Part shown: in pieces, positions 48,420 to 60,520 of the stretch
Numbering within the stretch: the first letter of the stretch is position 1
Layout: the number at the start of each line of letters is the position of its first letter
Source: Okapia johnstoni
Lineage: Eukaryota > Chordata > Mammalia > Artiodactyla > Giraffidae
Direction: 5' to 3'
Assembly (NCBI GenBank): GCA_024291935.2
Contig: CM044308.1
Span: 123,344,501 to 123,408,500 of the forward strand
Length of the DNA stretch: 64,000 bases
Program-made: the position numbers and the translations under genes
The notes under the pieces: model-generated
Database searches by the model: none
What the model saw: the letters and a program-made list of their open reading frames with translations, nothing else
What the model was told of the DNA's origin: nothing

Positions 48420-48694
48420 CGGAGAAGGCAATGGCACCCCACTCCAGTACTCTTGCCTGGAAAATCCCACGGACGGAGGAGCCTGGTAGGCTACATTCCA
48501 TGGGGTCACGAAAGAGTCAGACAAGACTGAGCGACTTCACTTTCACTTTTCACTTTCACGCATTGGAGAAGGACATGGCAACCCACTCCAGTATTCTTGC
48601 CTGGAGAATCCCAGGGACGGGGCAGCCTGGTGGGCTACCGTCTATGGGGTCACACAGAGTCAGACACGACTGAAGCGACTTAGCAGCAGCAGCA
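48420..48694 (+). mobile_element. BOV-A2 dimeric SINE with 12-bp target-site duplication
   Basis: Two BovA units in tandem ('ggagaaggcaatggcacccc...' then 'ggagaaggacatggcaaccc...'), joined by TTTCACTTTTCACTTTCAC and ending in an (AGC)n tail. Perfect GCATCCCAGGGA flanks (48408-48419 and 48695-48706). Near consensus, so recent. Confidence 0.98.
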
Positions 48695-48706
48695 GCATCC
48701 CAGGGA

Positions 48707-49112
48707 AGTATTTATTGACTTAAATGAATAAACTGCTTTTAAAGCACACCGTAAAGTATATATTTTTTTAACAACAAGAAAAAAGTGCATTACTCAGCAT
48801 TACATTCTAGACTGGTTACTTACCTAGGAGTAATGTTACATAAGTTCCAGCCACTTGGATGTGGCTCCCAGGAGGGAGCTCGGGGTACTACACCCTTACC
48901 TGAGGAGGGCACCTGAGTTTAAGGCAGCAGTTTATAGGCTGGGAGATGTCGTATGCAGCCACTAGGTAAAAGTTGGATTCTCAGCCTTTGGGATTAAAAT
49001 TGAGAAGCAGAGAATCCAGCAGTTAGTAGCCAAAGCTATGGCTAAAGAGGAAAAGAGACGCTAAAAGGGCCATAAGGGTTATGAATGAGCCCAAATCCTG
49101 ACTCACCAGAAG
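48707..49112. other. STK39: Unique intronic sequence
   Basis: No repeat or exon. A minus-strand CTAG|GTAAGT juxtaposition lies at 48818-48825 but its pyrimidine tract is weak. Confidence 0.45.
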
Positions 49113-49122
49113 AGAGGAGCAG

Positions 49123-49336
49123 ATTGTTGTTTTAGTTGCTAAGTTGCGTCTCCCTCTTTGTGACCCTGGGGACTGTAGCCCACCTGGCTCTTCTGTCCAT
49201 GAGATTCTTATCCAGGCAAGAACACTGGAGTGGGTTGCCATTTCCTTCTCCAGGGGATCTTCCCAACCCAGGGATTAAATCCACATCTCTAGCATTGGCA
49301 GGAGTATTCTTTACCATTGAGCCGCCTGGGAAGCCC
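49123..49336 (-). mobile_element. Bov-tA SINE with 10-bp target-site duplication
   Basis: Reverse Bov-tA flanked by AGAGGAGCAG (49113-49122 and 49337-49346). Confidence 0.95.
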
Positions 49337-49346
49337 AGAGGAGCAG

Positions 49347-50079
49347 GGAAACACAAGCAAAAGCAGACGCTTATCGACGGGCTACATCACACCAAGGTTA
49401 AAAGATCTGGAAGTAGGGATCCCAAAATACCTGCTGCTAACGTCTTGCCCACTTCCAGAGTTCATGAGAACATGCTTGACTGCAATCCCCAAAGACCGAG
49501 AGGCTCAGTTCTTCCTGGGCAAAACCTGGGATGATAGATGAAACTCCTATCTCCCCATTCCCATACCTACTTTTATAAAGAATGCCCTGTAATGTGGGGG
49601 TAATTTTAGTGAGTCCCCAGTCCTTCTAACCAAAAGGGTATATTAATCAATTTAGTTACCCTGTATAGCCCAGACTTTTTACCAATTCTGAAATTCTTTC
49701 CATAAATTTGTCCATAGTGATGCACTTCACAACATCTCACTTTTTTAGTTCATACGGTGATGCAACTTTGATTTCTTAAACTTGGGTGATAATTTTCCTC
49801 TTTTCAACCCATCACTACCCCACCCTTCCATCCACTATTTTCTCCTCCAGGTCTTAGATATTGTAGGTCTCAGTCAAGTAGGAAATAAGACAAGATGCTA
49901 TCTGGGTCTAACATTCTTCTATCTTTAAGACCAGAAATGGAAGCAACTAAGAGGGCAATTAATTAACATAACAAATGGAGAAAATTTTCATGGTATCTAT
50001 CAGAAGTACAAATGCAATGACATAAGTCCCTGCAGTCCCACTTCTGGATCTCCATCTACAGAAATACAGACCCCTGGAG
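49347..50079. other. STK39: Unique intronic sequence
   Basis: No repeat or exon recognised. Confidence 0.45.
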
Positions 50080-50545
50080 ACAACCAATGAGTTCACTGCT
50101 AAAGGATTGGTTAAGTAAAGTACATCCACATAATAGAAATGGACCCCAAACAGAAATAAATTGGTATGTTTTAAAGTGAAGTCGATCTGTAAGAAATGAC
50201 CTAGAATGAAAGCTGTGAATATTTATATTTTACTATAAATACATATAAAAATGCATGGAGGTAAAATATACATGTAATATATATTATTTGTAAAAGTAAA
50301 GTCTGTAAGTTGTAGAATATGATGCACAGTTACCACATTTCATGTACAATATTTACACTTAAGAAAAAAAGTCGATGTGTATATTTATACACAGGAAAAC
50401 AATGTGGAAGGATACACATCTCACTGACCATACAGGCTATGGTTGGGAAATGAAAATTTGAGGGCTGTTATTTTTCACCAGCTTGACACCTAAGTATTTA
50501 TTGTATCTTTGTAATTTTAAAACTTTTTAAACAAAATAAATACTA
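50080..50545 (+). mobile_element. L1M/L1ME-like LINE 3' region, degraded
   Basis: 'ggattggttaagtaaagtac', 'atccacataatagaaatgg', 'ggaaggatacacatctcac' and a terminal 'gtatctttgtaattttaaaac' have the order of an old L1 3'UTR. Boundaries uncertain. Confidence 0.5.
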
Positions 50546-51052
50546 GTCGTGCCAATGGGGATTTCATCCTTTTGTTCAAAAATGCTATGAAATCCAGACT
50601 TAAAAGACCGAAACACTCAACATTCATATCATTAAATTAAATTCCTAGAGATTCATTTCTCCCATATATCCCTGAAATCAAAAAGCTAGCTCTACAAAAA
50701 GATGTTTAACCAATCTAGAAAATTCTCGCTGCCAGTTCAAGAAAAGTCAATGTGAAATCTCAAAATCATTACTGTGCTCAAACACAGCCACAAACAACAG
50801 GAAAGTTCTTACTCTTAACTTCCCTCTGTCCCAGAACTCTCTGTAAAATGTTTTCACTTTCCATCAGACAAGTACCAGATACCAGAATAAGGTGATCCAT
50901 AACACCCAGAGGACAAAAGACAAAGCAGAACATACTTCTAAGAAATAAACTGTAACACAGATGTTAAGATTAGATTGTAAATGCATTCTGAGAATACTTA
51001 AGTGAGAAAAATACATATGTTTTCTGTCCAGTAATCATACAGTATGTTTGAC
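50546..51052. other. STK39: Unique intronic sequence
   Basis: No repeat or exon recognised. Confidence 0.45.
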
Positions 51053-51260
51053 TCTTGTGCATGCCTGTGTGCTCTGTCACGTCCAACTCTTTGTGACCCC
51101 ATGCACTGTCGCCCGCCAGGCTCCTCTGTCCATAGCAGTTCCCAGGCAAGAATACTGAAGCGGGTTGCCATTTCCTTCTCCAGGGGATCTTCCTGACCCA
51201 GGGATAAAACCCACATCTCCTGCATTGGCAGGCTGATTCTTTTCCACTGAGCCGAAGCCC
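51053..51260 (-). mobile_element. Bov-tA SINE
   Basis: Reverse Bov-tA: 'gtcacgtccaactctttgtg', 'gcccgccaggctcctctgtc', 'gggatcttcctgacccaggg', 'ctgcattggcaggctgattc'. A few head bases are lost near 51251. Confidence 0.93.
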
Positions 51261-52559
51261 CAAAGTCTCAGTATGTACCAAATTCTCAAGAAACAAATCA
51301 CTTTTGCCAAGCAGGTATTAATCTAAGACTAGTTTATTTTTCTTTCTCCAAACAAAGTAAATGTGAAAGTACTGGGAATGCTAAAATGTATCAATTTCCA
51401 AAACATCAATTTATGCTTTTTATCTACAGTCCTGTCCCATTTAAATTTACACTCCTATGGCAAAATTCAAACAGCATCTACTCCTGGGCCATGATGTAAT
51501 TGGTGATTTTTCCCCCTTTTCACCCACTTGTATTATCCAAACTTTCTATAATGACCATCTATTATTACTTACATGATATTTGGGAACTTTAAAATAAATA
51601 AGATTGGAGGTTTGTTGTTGTTTTGTAACTCAGAGGTCTTGGTAACATCCTTTTCTAATGAGAAATGGGTGTGAGCCAACTACACAGTTCCACATATCTT
51701 ATCCATGTACAGATCTGTCTCCCCTTTGGAACGAACAGCAAGCCATTTAACATTTAAATACGTAAAAAGATAACACCCAGCCCTCTTTTCACATCTAAAA
51801 CCATATAATATCTTATGACAAGGGCTTTTACCAGAAAGACTTTTCAATTTAATAAATGGTATACATGCATACCTCCCATCCTTCTATGATTTCTGCTATT
51901 AGTATATGATAAACTAAAGAAAGTGGGCAAATTCTGTTGATAACTATTAATGGGTTTCTAATATTTTTATCCTAATAAGCTGGCAATTATTTTTTGAAAA
52001 CTGATTTATAAAACAGGGAGTACAGTATCACTGGATTGACTTCAAAGTAAAGAAACTTTCATGATTGTCTAGGCAACAATCTACCTTTAAACTGAGTGAT
52101 ACAGAGAAAACATTATTTTTAGAGCTGTGACAGACCTACTTCACTGACTTCTACGTGGCAGGAGAAATAATTATATATCCATGCAAACAATCTATATTTT
52201 TAATGTGGTGCTGTTGAATTTTAAGAAGGTCAGTCTGGAATAAAACACCTGAAGGCTAAAAAAGGATCAGCATTGCGCGCACACACACGTACATGTACTT
52301 AACCCTCTGCCCTTCAAATGTTACATTAGAATAGATATATTTAGATTTCCTAGCAAGTCATACATTTCTAAAGCCACTCTTCTTGCCAAAATTACTTTGA
52401 TGGATGGTTCACACAACACATTAGCATATGAAACCTGTAGTCAACCACACTATAACCACCAGGGGTAAGGTAGTCTGGTAATTAGCTCCCCAATCACAAG
52501 TAAAAAGCAAATGTTCAATGATTGACAAACACTGTGCATTCATCACCCTTGAGCCAAAT
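51261..52559. other. STK39: Unique AT-rich intronic sequence
   Basis: A short GCGC(AC)n is at 52276-52289. No exon or clear repeat. Confidence 0.45.
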
Positions 52560-53098
52560 AAAGCTGCTGTGGTAGAGAATTTACAAAGATGGCAATAAGA
52601 ATTCCTCCCATCTCCATACACATGTTCCTTTTGCCATGTGATTTAACCATTCTTCCCAGCAAGTGGGAAAATCAACCTCCCTCTGGCCCGAGTCTGAGCT
52701 AGCCCTGTGATGTGCTCTGACCAACTGAAAGAGGCACCGTGATGCTTCGTGACCACTAAGCCTAGGCCTCAAGAGCCCCTGCAGCTCCACTCCAGCAACC
52801 CTGGAACACTGCTGCAGCCAAGGGATGAAGTACAGGTGGACTTCCCTGAGAAGGACTCAACGGAAAGAGAGGGCCAGCCACCCACTGGCACCAACCACAA
52901 CACACACAATGAGACCATCTTAAAATAGGTAGCCCCAGCCCAGTTGGCCACGGACTATCCCTAGGTGAGACCAGCAGAACTGCCCAGTGGAGCCCAAATG
53001 GCCAATCCATGGAATTGTAAGCAAATAAAAAGGTCATTATTTTAAGCCATTCAGTTTTGGGATGGTTTGTTACACAGTTATACACAGCTGATGCAGAG
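52560..53098 (+). mobile_element. Probable ERVL/MaLR-type solo LTR
   Basis: 'gtgatgtgctctgaccaactg', 'cctaggcctcaagagcccctg', 'gtaagcaaataaaaaggtc' (AATAAA near 53025), 'ttttaagccattcagttttgg' and 'gatggtttgttacacag' have the order of a mammalian LTR ending in the MaLR-like 3' terminus. Internal viral genes are absent. Confidence 0.55.
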
Positions 53099-53990
53099 AC
53101 CCCAAGAATCCACACCTGGAGAACTGAGCCTTTCTGATGATCAGAGACACCCCTGACGGCAGAACTTCAAATGAGGCGCCCAGCCCAGCAAGATACATCC
53201 ACTGAAACTTTCCGGGAAAAGTTACATTGTCCCCACTTGCCCTGGCCCCTTACTGAACCCCTGTGAACTTGAATAGACCCCTGAGTTCTTATTCTCCATT
53301 TTATCCACTCCTGCCTGGATCTGAGGTCTTTTGCTGCCTTCTGCTAGTCTTTGCCTTCCAATGATGCCATCTTACCTCTGGCTTTACAGACCTGGTTTTG
53401 GAATCTCACAACCCACCCCCTTCCCCACTCTATGACACATCCTCTCAGGCCCTCAGCTTTTGCTATTGCTACTCCTGCCTCTAGACAAACAGCTCATTGT
53501 AATGGCAAACCACAGTCGTGGATAATCTCATTATTTCCATGCAGCAGTGATGCAGAATCTATTAAAAAATAATAGTAAACAAAACTGCCTTTAAACAACC
53601 AAAAGCACTATGAAGGCTAGAGTCATTTTGTGAGGTTAAATAACGATTCTGATCAAGCTACAACTGCTAAATACAGCCTGGGAAAGACCTTAAGAGCAAA
53701 TTAATGTCACAACAGAAAATCAGTCTTCTTTCTTCACATGAGGCCTGAAGGAAATGGGTAATTTTTAAATTTAAAATAAAAGATGGCTATAAAGAAAAAG
53801 TGGACCCCATTCCACTACGTCCCCTTGAAGGAAACAATCCTTTTTTGTGTATATCAGTTCTGATACTATTAATTTTAAAGTTGGTCAGACCTCATAAATA
53901 TCACCTTTTCACATTTTTGTCACTCCTTTTCTTTCAAGTAGAATAGCTCCAAGAGTATATTTCATTTTTAAACAGCTACATACAGCTGAA
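53099..53990. other. STK39: Unique intronic sequence
   Basis: No exon or clear repeat. Confidence 0.45.
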
Positions 53991-54000
53991 AACAATGTCA

Positions 54001-54116
54001 ATTTTTTTTTTTTTGCCAAGCCACACAGTGTACAGGATCTTCCCAATCAGGGGTTGAACCTGGGCCGTAGCAGTGAAAACGCAGAGTCCCAACCACTAGG
54101 CTACCAGAGAACTCCC
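54001..54116 (-). mobile_element. Short tRNA-Glu SINE (CHR-1-like) with 10-bp target-site duplication
   Basis: Reverse copy: T-run tail, 'gatcttcccaatcaggggttg', 'aacctgggccgtagcagtg', 'gagtcccaaccactaggctac', 'cagagaactccc'. Flanked by AACAATGTCA (53991-54000 and 54117-54126). Confidence 0.93.
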
Positions 54117-54126
54117 AACAATGTCA

Positions 54127-54810
54127 CTCTTAATACAACAGCCTAAATGGACTGTCACCTGTAAGCGAAGCCAAACAAGCGCCTGACTGCAACTTCTCTC
54201 TATCCCAGTGACTGCATGGCAGTTACCTTCTTTGCCTTTAAAGACGACTTAAGCAAATATATAAGCTACAAAGCTGCCTATCTGTCTATTTCTAGAGGGC
54301 TCTAAAGTGTAGGATGTAAAATTATAGCCTTTAAAAAGTCTTGCTGCTTCTATGGAAACAACTGGGAAGATGGCTACAGACGAACTAAGAGGTTCGTTAT
54401 CTCTCCGCCCTAGAGAGTGTCACTTTTTAAACAACTGAAGAGCATTTTTTTTTCAGTAAAGATAAACAATTTAGTCCTGATCTTGACTTAAAAAAAAACC
54501 TGTGCCAAAAATATCACTCTTCTTAAATTTGCCCGAATGATCAAAATTTGAAAATGCACAGAGACACTTCCCCTCCTTCTATTTCAGCCACCCAAATGCC
54601 CAAGAAAGGTGCCACATTAAAAATGTTTCCACAACAACCCTTGCTGAAGGTCAGGCACTGGATTTAGGACTGCAGAAACTGGAAAGGGCATCTACAAGGA
54701 AAGAAAGAAAAAAGGATTACATAGTAAAACATTCTCTGTGATGGTCCTAGTCACCCTAGGGACACTAAAAGTACAAACCGTTCCTGAACTGCCCCAAATC
54801 AAACCCAGTT
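54127..54810. other. STK39: Unique intronic sequence
   Basis: No exon or repeat recognised. Confidence 0.45.
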
Positions 54811-54819
54811 AATCTCCCT

Positions 54820-54922
54820 TCTTGCCTGGAGAATCCTAGGGATGGCGGAGCCTGGTGGGCTGCCGTCTACGGGGTCGCAGAGTCAGACACGACTGAAGCG
54901 ACTTAGCAGCGGCAGCAGCAGC
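54820..54922 (+). mobile_element. BOV-A2 SINE, 5'-truncated, with target-site duplication
   Basis: Only the second BovA unit, from 'cttgcctggagaatcctagg' to the (AGC)n tail. AATCTCCCT on both sides (54811-54819, 54923-54931) shows it inserted in truncated form. Confidence 0.95.
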
Positions 54923-54931
54923 AATCTCCCT

Positions 54932-55802
54932 ACACAGATACTTTTTTCACCCCTCAGTCATTAATTCCCTCTCCTAATAAAGCAGGTGTCCTACCCAAAC
55001 AGTGGTGATTGAGTTTGAATTTCTATTAAGGTTCTGACTTTAATATTGGATGTTTTATTTGCTTTGTGGTATAAAACTTAGACTAAACCATTAAATCCTT
55101 TAATTACTCAACTACCAAAATGTTTTAAAGTCAAGGGGAAAAAAAGGACCATGATTCAGACTCACCATCTAAGTGACTAAACTGATACAGCTATCATTTT
55201 TTGTAAGTGGAGTTAACTTCACAACGTTCTTGTTATTTCACCAAAAAAACTATTTACTCAGTTCCTTCCTTCTTCATTACCTGAAAGAAGATAAACTGAA
55301 GTGATTCTGTCTACTGCATTCAACCCCAAGACTCTGAAGAGATTTCTTGAGGAAATGTAACATTTTGATACTTCTAAAAATACTGGATTTCATTTGGGAG
55401 GATTCTGTGTTTACAGTAATCACAAGAACATCCTAAAAGAGTTAGGTGGGTAAGATAAAACCCAAACTTCAAAACTATCTTCCTACATCAATGGGGGTAT
55501 CTGCTCCACCACACACAAAAAAGAGTAACTGTTGTTCTGAAATAAGAATCAATTAGCTTTCTAATAGAGCATATAGCCAAAAAAATTATTTTAAATGAGG
55601 TTAGCATTGTCTGTCTCCTTTCATACTTCTAAGTCAACGGCGAGGCTTTGTGTGCTAGCAGGAGGTGGCCTCAGAATATTTACAGCCAACATAAGGATAT
55701 TTAGTCAGTTTTTGAACATTTCTGAGAAATTACCATCAAGCACCGTCCAGTATAACTTTTTGTGGTCATGGAAATAGTCTGTATCTGCACGATCCAAAAG
55801 GT
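54932..55802. other. STK39: Unique AT-rich intronic sequence
   Basis: No exon or repeat recognised. Confidence 0.45.
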
Positions 55803-55811
55803 ACTTTACTG

Positions 55812-56023
55812 CATTTGTTTAGTAACTGGCTAAGTTGTGTCTGACCCTTTGAGACCCCGTGGACTATAGCCCGCCAGGCTCCTCTGTCCATGGATTTTAC
55901 AGGCAAGAATACTGGAGTGGATTGCCAGTTCCTTCTCCAGGGGATCTTCCTGACTCAGGGATCAAACCTGCGTCTCCTGCATTGGCAGGCGGGTTCTTTA
56001 CCACTGAGCCACCTGGGAAGCCC
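55812..56023 (-). mobile_element. Bov-tA SINE with 9-bp target-site duplication
   Basis: Reverse full-length Bov-tA flanked by ACTTTACTG (55803-55811 and 56024-56032). Confidence 0.95.
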
Positions 56024-56149
56024 ACTTTACTGGACTGTGCAGGTTTTATAGACCTTAAAGGAAATAAATAAAGTACAGTTCCTCAACTGCACTAGTCAGT
56101 TGGCTATTGATTATAATGTGGCTAGTGTCACTGAGGAACTGTATTTTAC

Positions 56150-56512
56150 TTAATTTTTAAAGATTTTATTTTTAAAGCAGTTTTAGGGTCACGGCAAAAT
56201 TGAGAGGAAGGCAGAATTTCCCCCGTGTACCCCCTGTCCCTTCTTCCACGTGCACAGCTTCCCCCATTATCAACATCCCCCGACAGAGTGGTACATTTGC
56301 TACAACTGATGAACTTACACTAATACATCCTTATCATTCAAAGTCCACAGCTTACATTAGGGCTCACTCTCTTTGCTATACATTCTATAAGTCTGGACAA
56401 ATGTATAATGACATGTATCCATCATTATGGTATCACACGGAGCAGTTTCACTGTCCTAAACATCCTCTGTGCTCTGCCTCTTCATCCCTTGCCACCCAGA
56501 ACATTTATTTAA
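56150..56512 (-). mobile_element. L1M LINE 3'UTR fragment
   Basis: 'taaagcagttttagggtcac', 'ggcaaaattgagaggaagg', 'tatcaacatccc', 'gtggtacatttgctacaact', 'ggacaaatgtataatgacat' are the reverse of a widespread old mammalian L1 3' end. One of two L1 pieces here in the sense direction of STK39. Confidence 0.78.
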
Positions 56513-56729
56513 TTATTTGAATTGAAATAGCCACATGTGGCTAGTGGTTACCACAGTGGACAGCTCCAAACTAGACACTGCTGGGAATGCTGTTGCAGCT
56601 CTGATTGTGATAAAGTTATCAGCCTGGCAGCAGGGACCGGGCTTTAGCAACTGATCATCATCTGATAGCAACTGATCAGCCCTGAAGGATCAATACACCT
56701 ACTTGCTGCTCCTCAACCTCTTATTTGCC

Positions 56730-56752
56730 AACACACACACACACACACACAC
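56730..56752. repeat. (CA)n microsatellite
   Basis: About 11 uninterrupted CA units followed by CTCTCACAC. Confidence 0.97.
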
Positions 56753-57317
56753 TCTCACACCTTTCCATGTCACTAACAGGTTCTAACCAAGCATTAAAAA
56801 TATAATCTATTCCAACAACCCAGGCAAAAAATGATGGTTGAAATGAAACCATTTTATGTTTATATATCACCTTTATTTACATGTTAAATAAATACGCCCT
56901 GGTGAAGAAAGAAATACATATTGAGATCATTTGATCCCCTCTAAAGCAATACATAAGATTTTTACTATAACATCTATATGGTAAATATGTTCCCAGATAA
57001 ATTATATGTTTACTTTATTAAAACAGTAGGTATAAAATTCACTGAGTCAATAATATCTCTAACTTCCTCCTTCCCACCAATGATGTAAGTGGAAGAAAAC
57101 ACTGAACCGAATAGGAAGAAATGGCCTGAGATTCTAAGGACTTCTGGACCACAGGCAAATTACTTTAAGGCAGGCTGCGAGAATCTTCACTTGTAGAAAC
57201 AAAGGAACAGGAATGAACTTTCTCTTCAGTTTCCTCCAAAATTAAATTTCATTATCTCCCGGTATTCTTATGCTATTCCTCTCTTGGGAACCGACCTTAA
57301 AAAACCAGCACTGACCT
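56753..57317. other. STK39: Unique AT-rich intronic sequence
   Basis: No exon or repeat recognised. Confidence 0.45.
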
Positions 57318-57468
57318 AGCAGAGGATGAGATAGTTGGATGGCATCATCAACTCAATGGACATGAGTCTGAGCAAACTCCGGGAGACAGTGAAGGACAGG
57401 GAAGCCTGGCGTGCTGCAGTCCACGGGCTCACAAAGAGTCGGACACGACTGAGCGACTGAACAACAAT
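57318..57468 (+). mobile_element. BovB LINE, short 3' end
   Basis: Last 150 bp of BovB: 'gaggatgagatagttggatgg', 'gtgaaggacagggaagcctg', 'cgtgctgcagtcc', 'gagtcggacacgactgagcg', then ACAACAA. Confidence 0.95.
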
Positions 57469-57560
57469 CAACCTATCGTTTCTTCCCTGGAGCACTCTCT
57501 TCCTCTGCTTTTTTGAGTCAACCCATAACTGAGACAGGTGATGGCGACACCGACAATTTC

Positions 57561-57608
57561 AAAGGAAGGAAGAAAGGAAAGGAGAGGAAGGGAGGGAGGA
57601 AGGGAGGA
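57561..57608 (+). repeat. 48-nt pure purine (GGAA/GGGA) tract
   Basis: Uninterrupted A/G run made of GGAA, GAAA and GGGA blocks on the plus strand. Confidence 0.97.
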
Positions 57609-59529
57609 CAGACCAAATAATTCAAAGTAAAATGTCAACAACACCAGGCAGACCAATCCCTAAGTTTAATCCTTTTCAACCCCCAAACAAAACAGAGCAG
57701 AAAAGAACATAGTTGGAATGCCCCTTATCACAAACCCTGCTACAAACTAATGCTACCTGTTCAAAAAAGATCATAAATCTTCTAGGATCTCAACCATCAA
57801 TAGAGTCATTGTGAGAAGTCTCAGAATCGTCACAGGTCACTGGCTTCTCAAATACTCCCCCAATGAAGATCTATCATTCAAAAAGAGGGAAAGTCATCAA
57901 TGTCTACTTACCATACTAGTTCTTCTGTAAATCGGTGACTTAACGTTGGAAACCTGAACTCCATAAATGTCACCAGAATACACATTTTCACCTAAGGGAA
58001 GAACTGAATGAACACTCCCAGGACTAGGCCTCTGACTTAACACTAAACGCCACTTCCTTGGAAGAAGTTTAAAAATAAAATATCTTAAAATGATGTTTTA
58101 GGTTCTGTCTTAAAAAGATTTTCCCATGTATCAAAATAAGCAATTAGTTTAAAAGATCATTTCATCTAATCCCTCAGTGTCCAAGAGTTTATTCGCAAAT
58201 AACTGTTTGGCAAATGAGAAGAAACATGAAATACATCAGCATTTACTCACATCAGATTCCCAAAGTGTTTCTCTAAATCAATTCTGAACTGCAGGCTTGC
58301 CAATCCATTCTCTAAAGGACTGCTCCTTCTCTGTTTCCCAGTCAACCCAAATCCAAAATGCCTTTTTAATTACTATCCTGAATTCTTCTTTGGTAGCCTA
58401 AACTGCAGTGAATAGCACCTGGAGCACTTGGATCACTTCAGCCATCCTGGAGCTGTCTGGGGATAATTCAAACAAAACTGTCCTGGAGGAAAATGTGAAA
58501 CTTCACTTGATTACGTGGAGAGTTTCATTTAATGGGGAAGAAACAACTTCCCCAAAAATACACTACAGAGGAATTATAACACATATTAGATTGCTTTTGG
58601 CTTACAAGACCTACTTCTATAGTCTCAGCATGTACCACACCAATCCTATCATCCCCCAGCCCCTTGTCTAAAATATATAATTCCTGACTTCCTGACAACC
58701 TTTGAAAACCACCTGTTCTGATAGTCTGCTGCTGTGTTTCACCTGTATCCCTGAGCTTCAACAGTCCTGATTTCTACACGGCGAGAAGCCCCACAGAGCT
58801 TCAAGGCTGGGTTACATGTAAACTACACAAACAGCCAGAGGTCACGGGTACACTCAAGAAAGGAAAGTTTGAGAGGAGAGATGTGCCAGGGCTTCCCCAC
58901 CCTGCTCTGCAATGCCCAAGTTTAAAAAAAAAAAAAAAAAAGGGCACCATTACTGCCCTCTGGATCCTTTAATCCAGACAGGCCACCTCGCAGAACGATG
59001 ACCTCAGGAAAGCCAGGCCTCTGCCTGCCTACCTGCCCAGCACAGGCAGGTGCAAGTACTCAAAGTGCTTACTCTTGATCTGGGAGGATTAACGAGCTAA
59101 TTTCTCCAGAGCCCTCTAAGCTGACTGGCCCAAACACAACGAAATGAGCATCATCATTAACCATAGGCAAGATTAAATCTTCAGGATCCGAGGAGGCAAA
59201 TATTCAGAAGTGAGGCGATGTTCCTCTTCCAAAGTGAGGGGCAGGGAGTGTTTATCCCTAAAATTCAGACTTTCACCCAGAAAATATTTTTCAAATCTTT
59301 AGTGGGAGGTATGGGGAATGGAGGCCAAAGATCTGTCCTCAAGGAGTGACATCTAGCACCAGGATGGGCAAGGAGGCAATAAGCCGCAAGGGTGTAAGGA
59401 TCGCCAGGGATGAAAGGGCCAAGAAAGGAGGCAAAGGGGAAGGAGATTTGGGGGCAGAGGACTGTTTCTGTGAAGAGAAACCATTTATTCCAGGTCTTAA
59501 AGGGGAGCCTGGATCCGGGTGGGTTCCAT
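57609..59529. other. STK39: Unique intronic sequence with long A-run
   Basis: An 18-A run lies at about 58923-58941 without a recognisable retroelement in front of it. No exon recognised; the open frames at 58408-58761 have no recognisable product. Confidence 0.5.
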
Positions 59530-59602
59530 TTATGCACATGCATCAGGCTGTACATTTATGACATGTACTCTTCTGTGTGCCTATTATGCTTCAATAAAGG
59601 TA
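59530..59602 (+). mobile_element. L1M LINE 3' terminus
   Basis: 'tgtacatttatgacatgtac', 'tcttctgtgtgcctattatg', 'cttcaataaagg' match the final bases of old L1 copies. Confidence 0.6.
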
Positions 59603-59629
59603 ATGCTTAAAATGAAAGACAGAGCTCTC

Positions 59630-60520
59630 TGTTAAATACATGACAATGGAAGAGAGGTGGAATGGTGTTGCAGGCAGAGGGAAAACTTGCCTAGAAGGGG
59701 CTGGGAAAGCAGGAAGCATTTCAGCAGCTGCAAAACGTTCCCCCTGGCTGGGAGTCTGTCCTGAGAACTGCAATGACAAGGATGGGGGACACTGAATGGA
59801 AGGCAAAAGACAATTCCAGAAGGCCTGAAACACCTGCTCGGAGTTCATCTTGAGCGTCATGGAAGAGCCACTTTTAAAAAGGTCTAAGTCTGGCGGTAAC
59901 TGATAAAAATTTGGGTATCACTTTGGTAGCAATGCTTATGAGAGCTGGAAGCAAGGCTGCAGACAAGAAACCTGGTTATGAAGAGATTACAGTCACCCAA
60001 GTAAGAACCGACAGAGGCCTGAACTGAACCAATGATGACCAAGAGGAAGAATGAGAGAGGCCTCAAAGATGGGATCCAAAATGCTGAATACCAACAAGAT
60101 GCGGAGATGGAAGAAGCCAGGAAAGGGCTGGATGGGCAGCACATTTCTGCTTCACACTTGAGGGTCTTCAGGGAGATGGAGAATGTAGAAGGAGCAGGAT
60201 TAGGACTGCAGCAAAGGTGGAGAGACAGTGAGTTTCACTGTATGAGCTTCTGTGAAGTATCTACAAAAAGATGTTTGAAAGGGAGCTCTCACACCAGTCC
60301 AAAGACCAGGCAGGCCCTGGGCACTTTAGGCTGTGGTTGAAGCCTCAGAGCGATGGAGAAGTGTATTCTGGAGCAGGGACAGTCAGGGAAGTATTAGGAG
60401 AAATGGTAGGTGGCGTCAATTCCTGTAGAGAGAGGAAGAGAGGGAAGCCCTGCGGTGTCCGCTGGCTGCAGTCACAGAAGGCCACGGTGATCATGGAGAT
60501 TCCAACTTTGTCTTCTTAGC
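59630..60520 (-). mobile_element. Possible L2-type LINE, very degraded
   Basis: 'gcaggcagagggaaaacttg', 'cagtcacccaagtaagaacc', 'ggagatggagaatgtagaagg' and similar G-rich phrases resemble reverse L2 body sequence. Boundaries and family uncertain. Confidence 0.4.

Noticed and set aside
48818..48825. AG next to GTAAGT on the minus strand as a recursive-splice point
   Set aside because: Perfect donor but the sequence before the AG is not pyrimidine-rich.
58923..58941. A-run as the poly(A) tail of a processed pseudogene or SINE
   Set aside because: The sequence just before it matches no retroelement or transcript I recognise, and no flanking duplication is visible.
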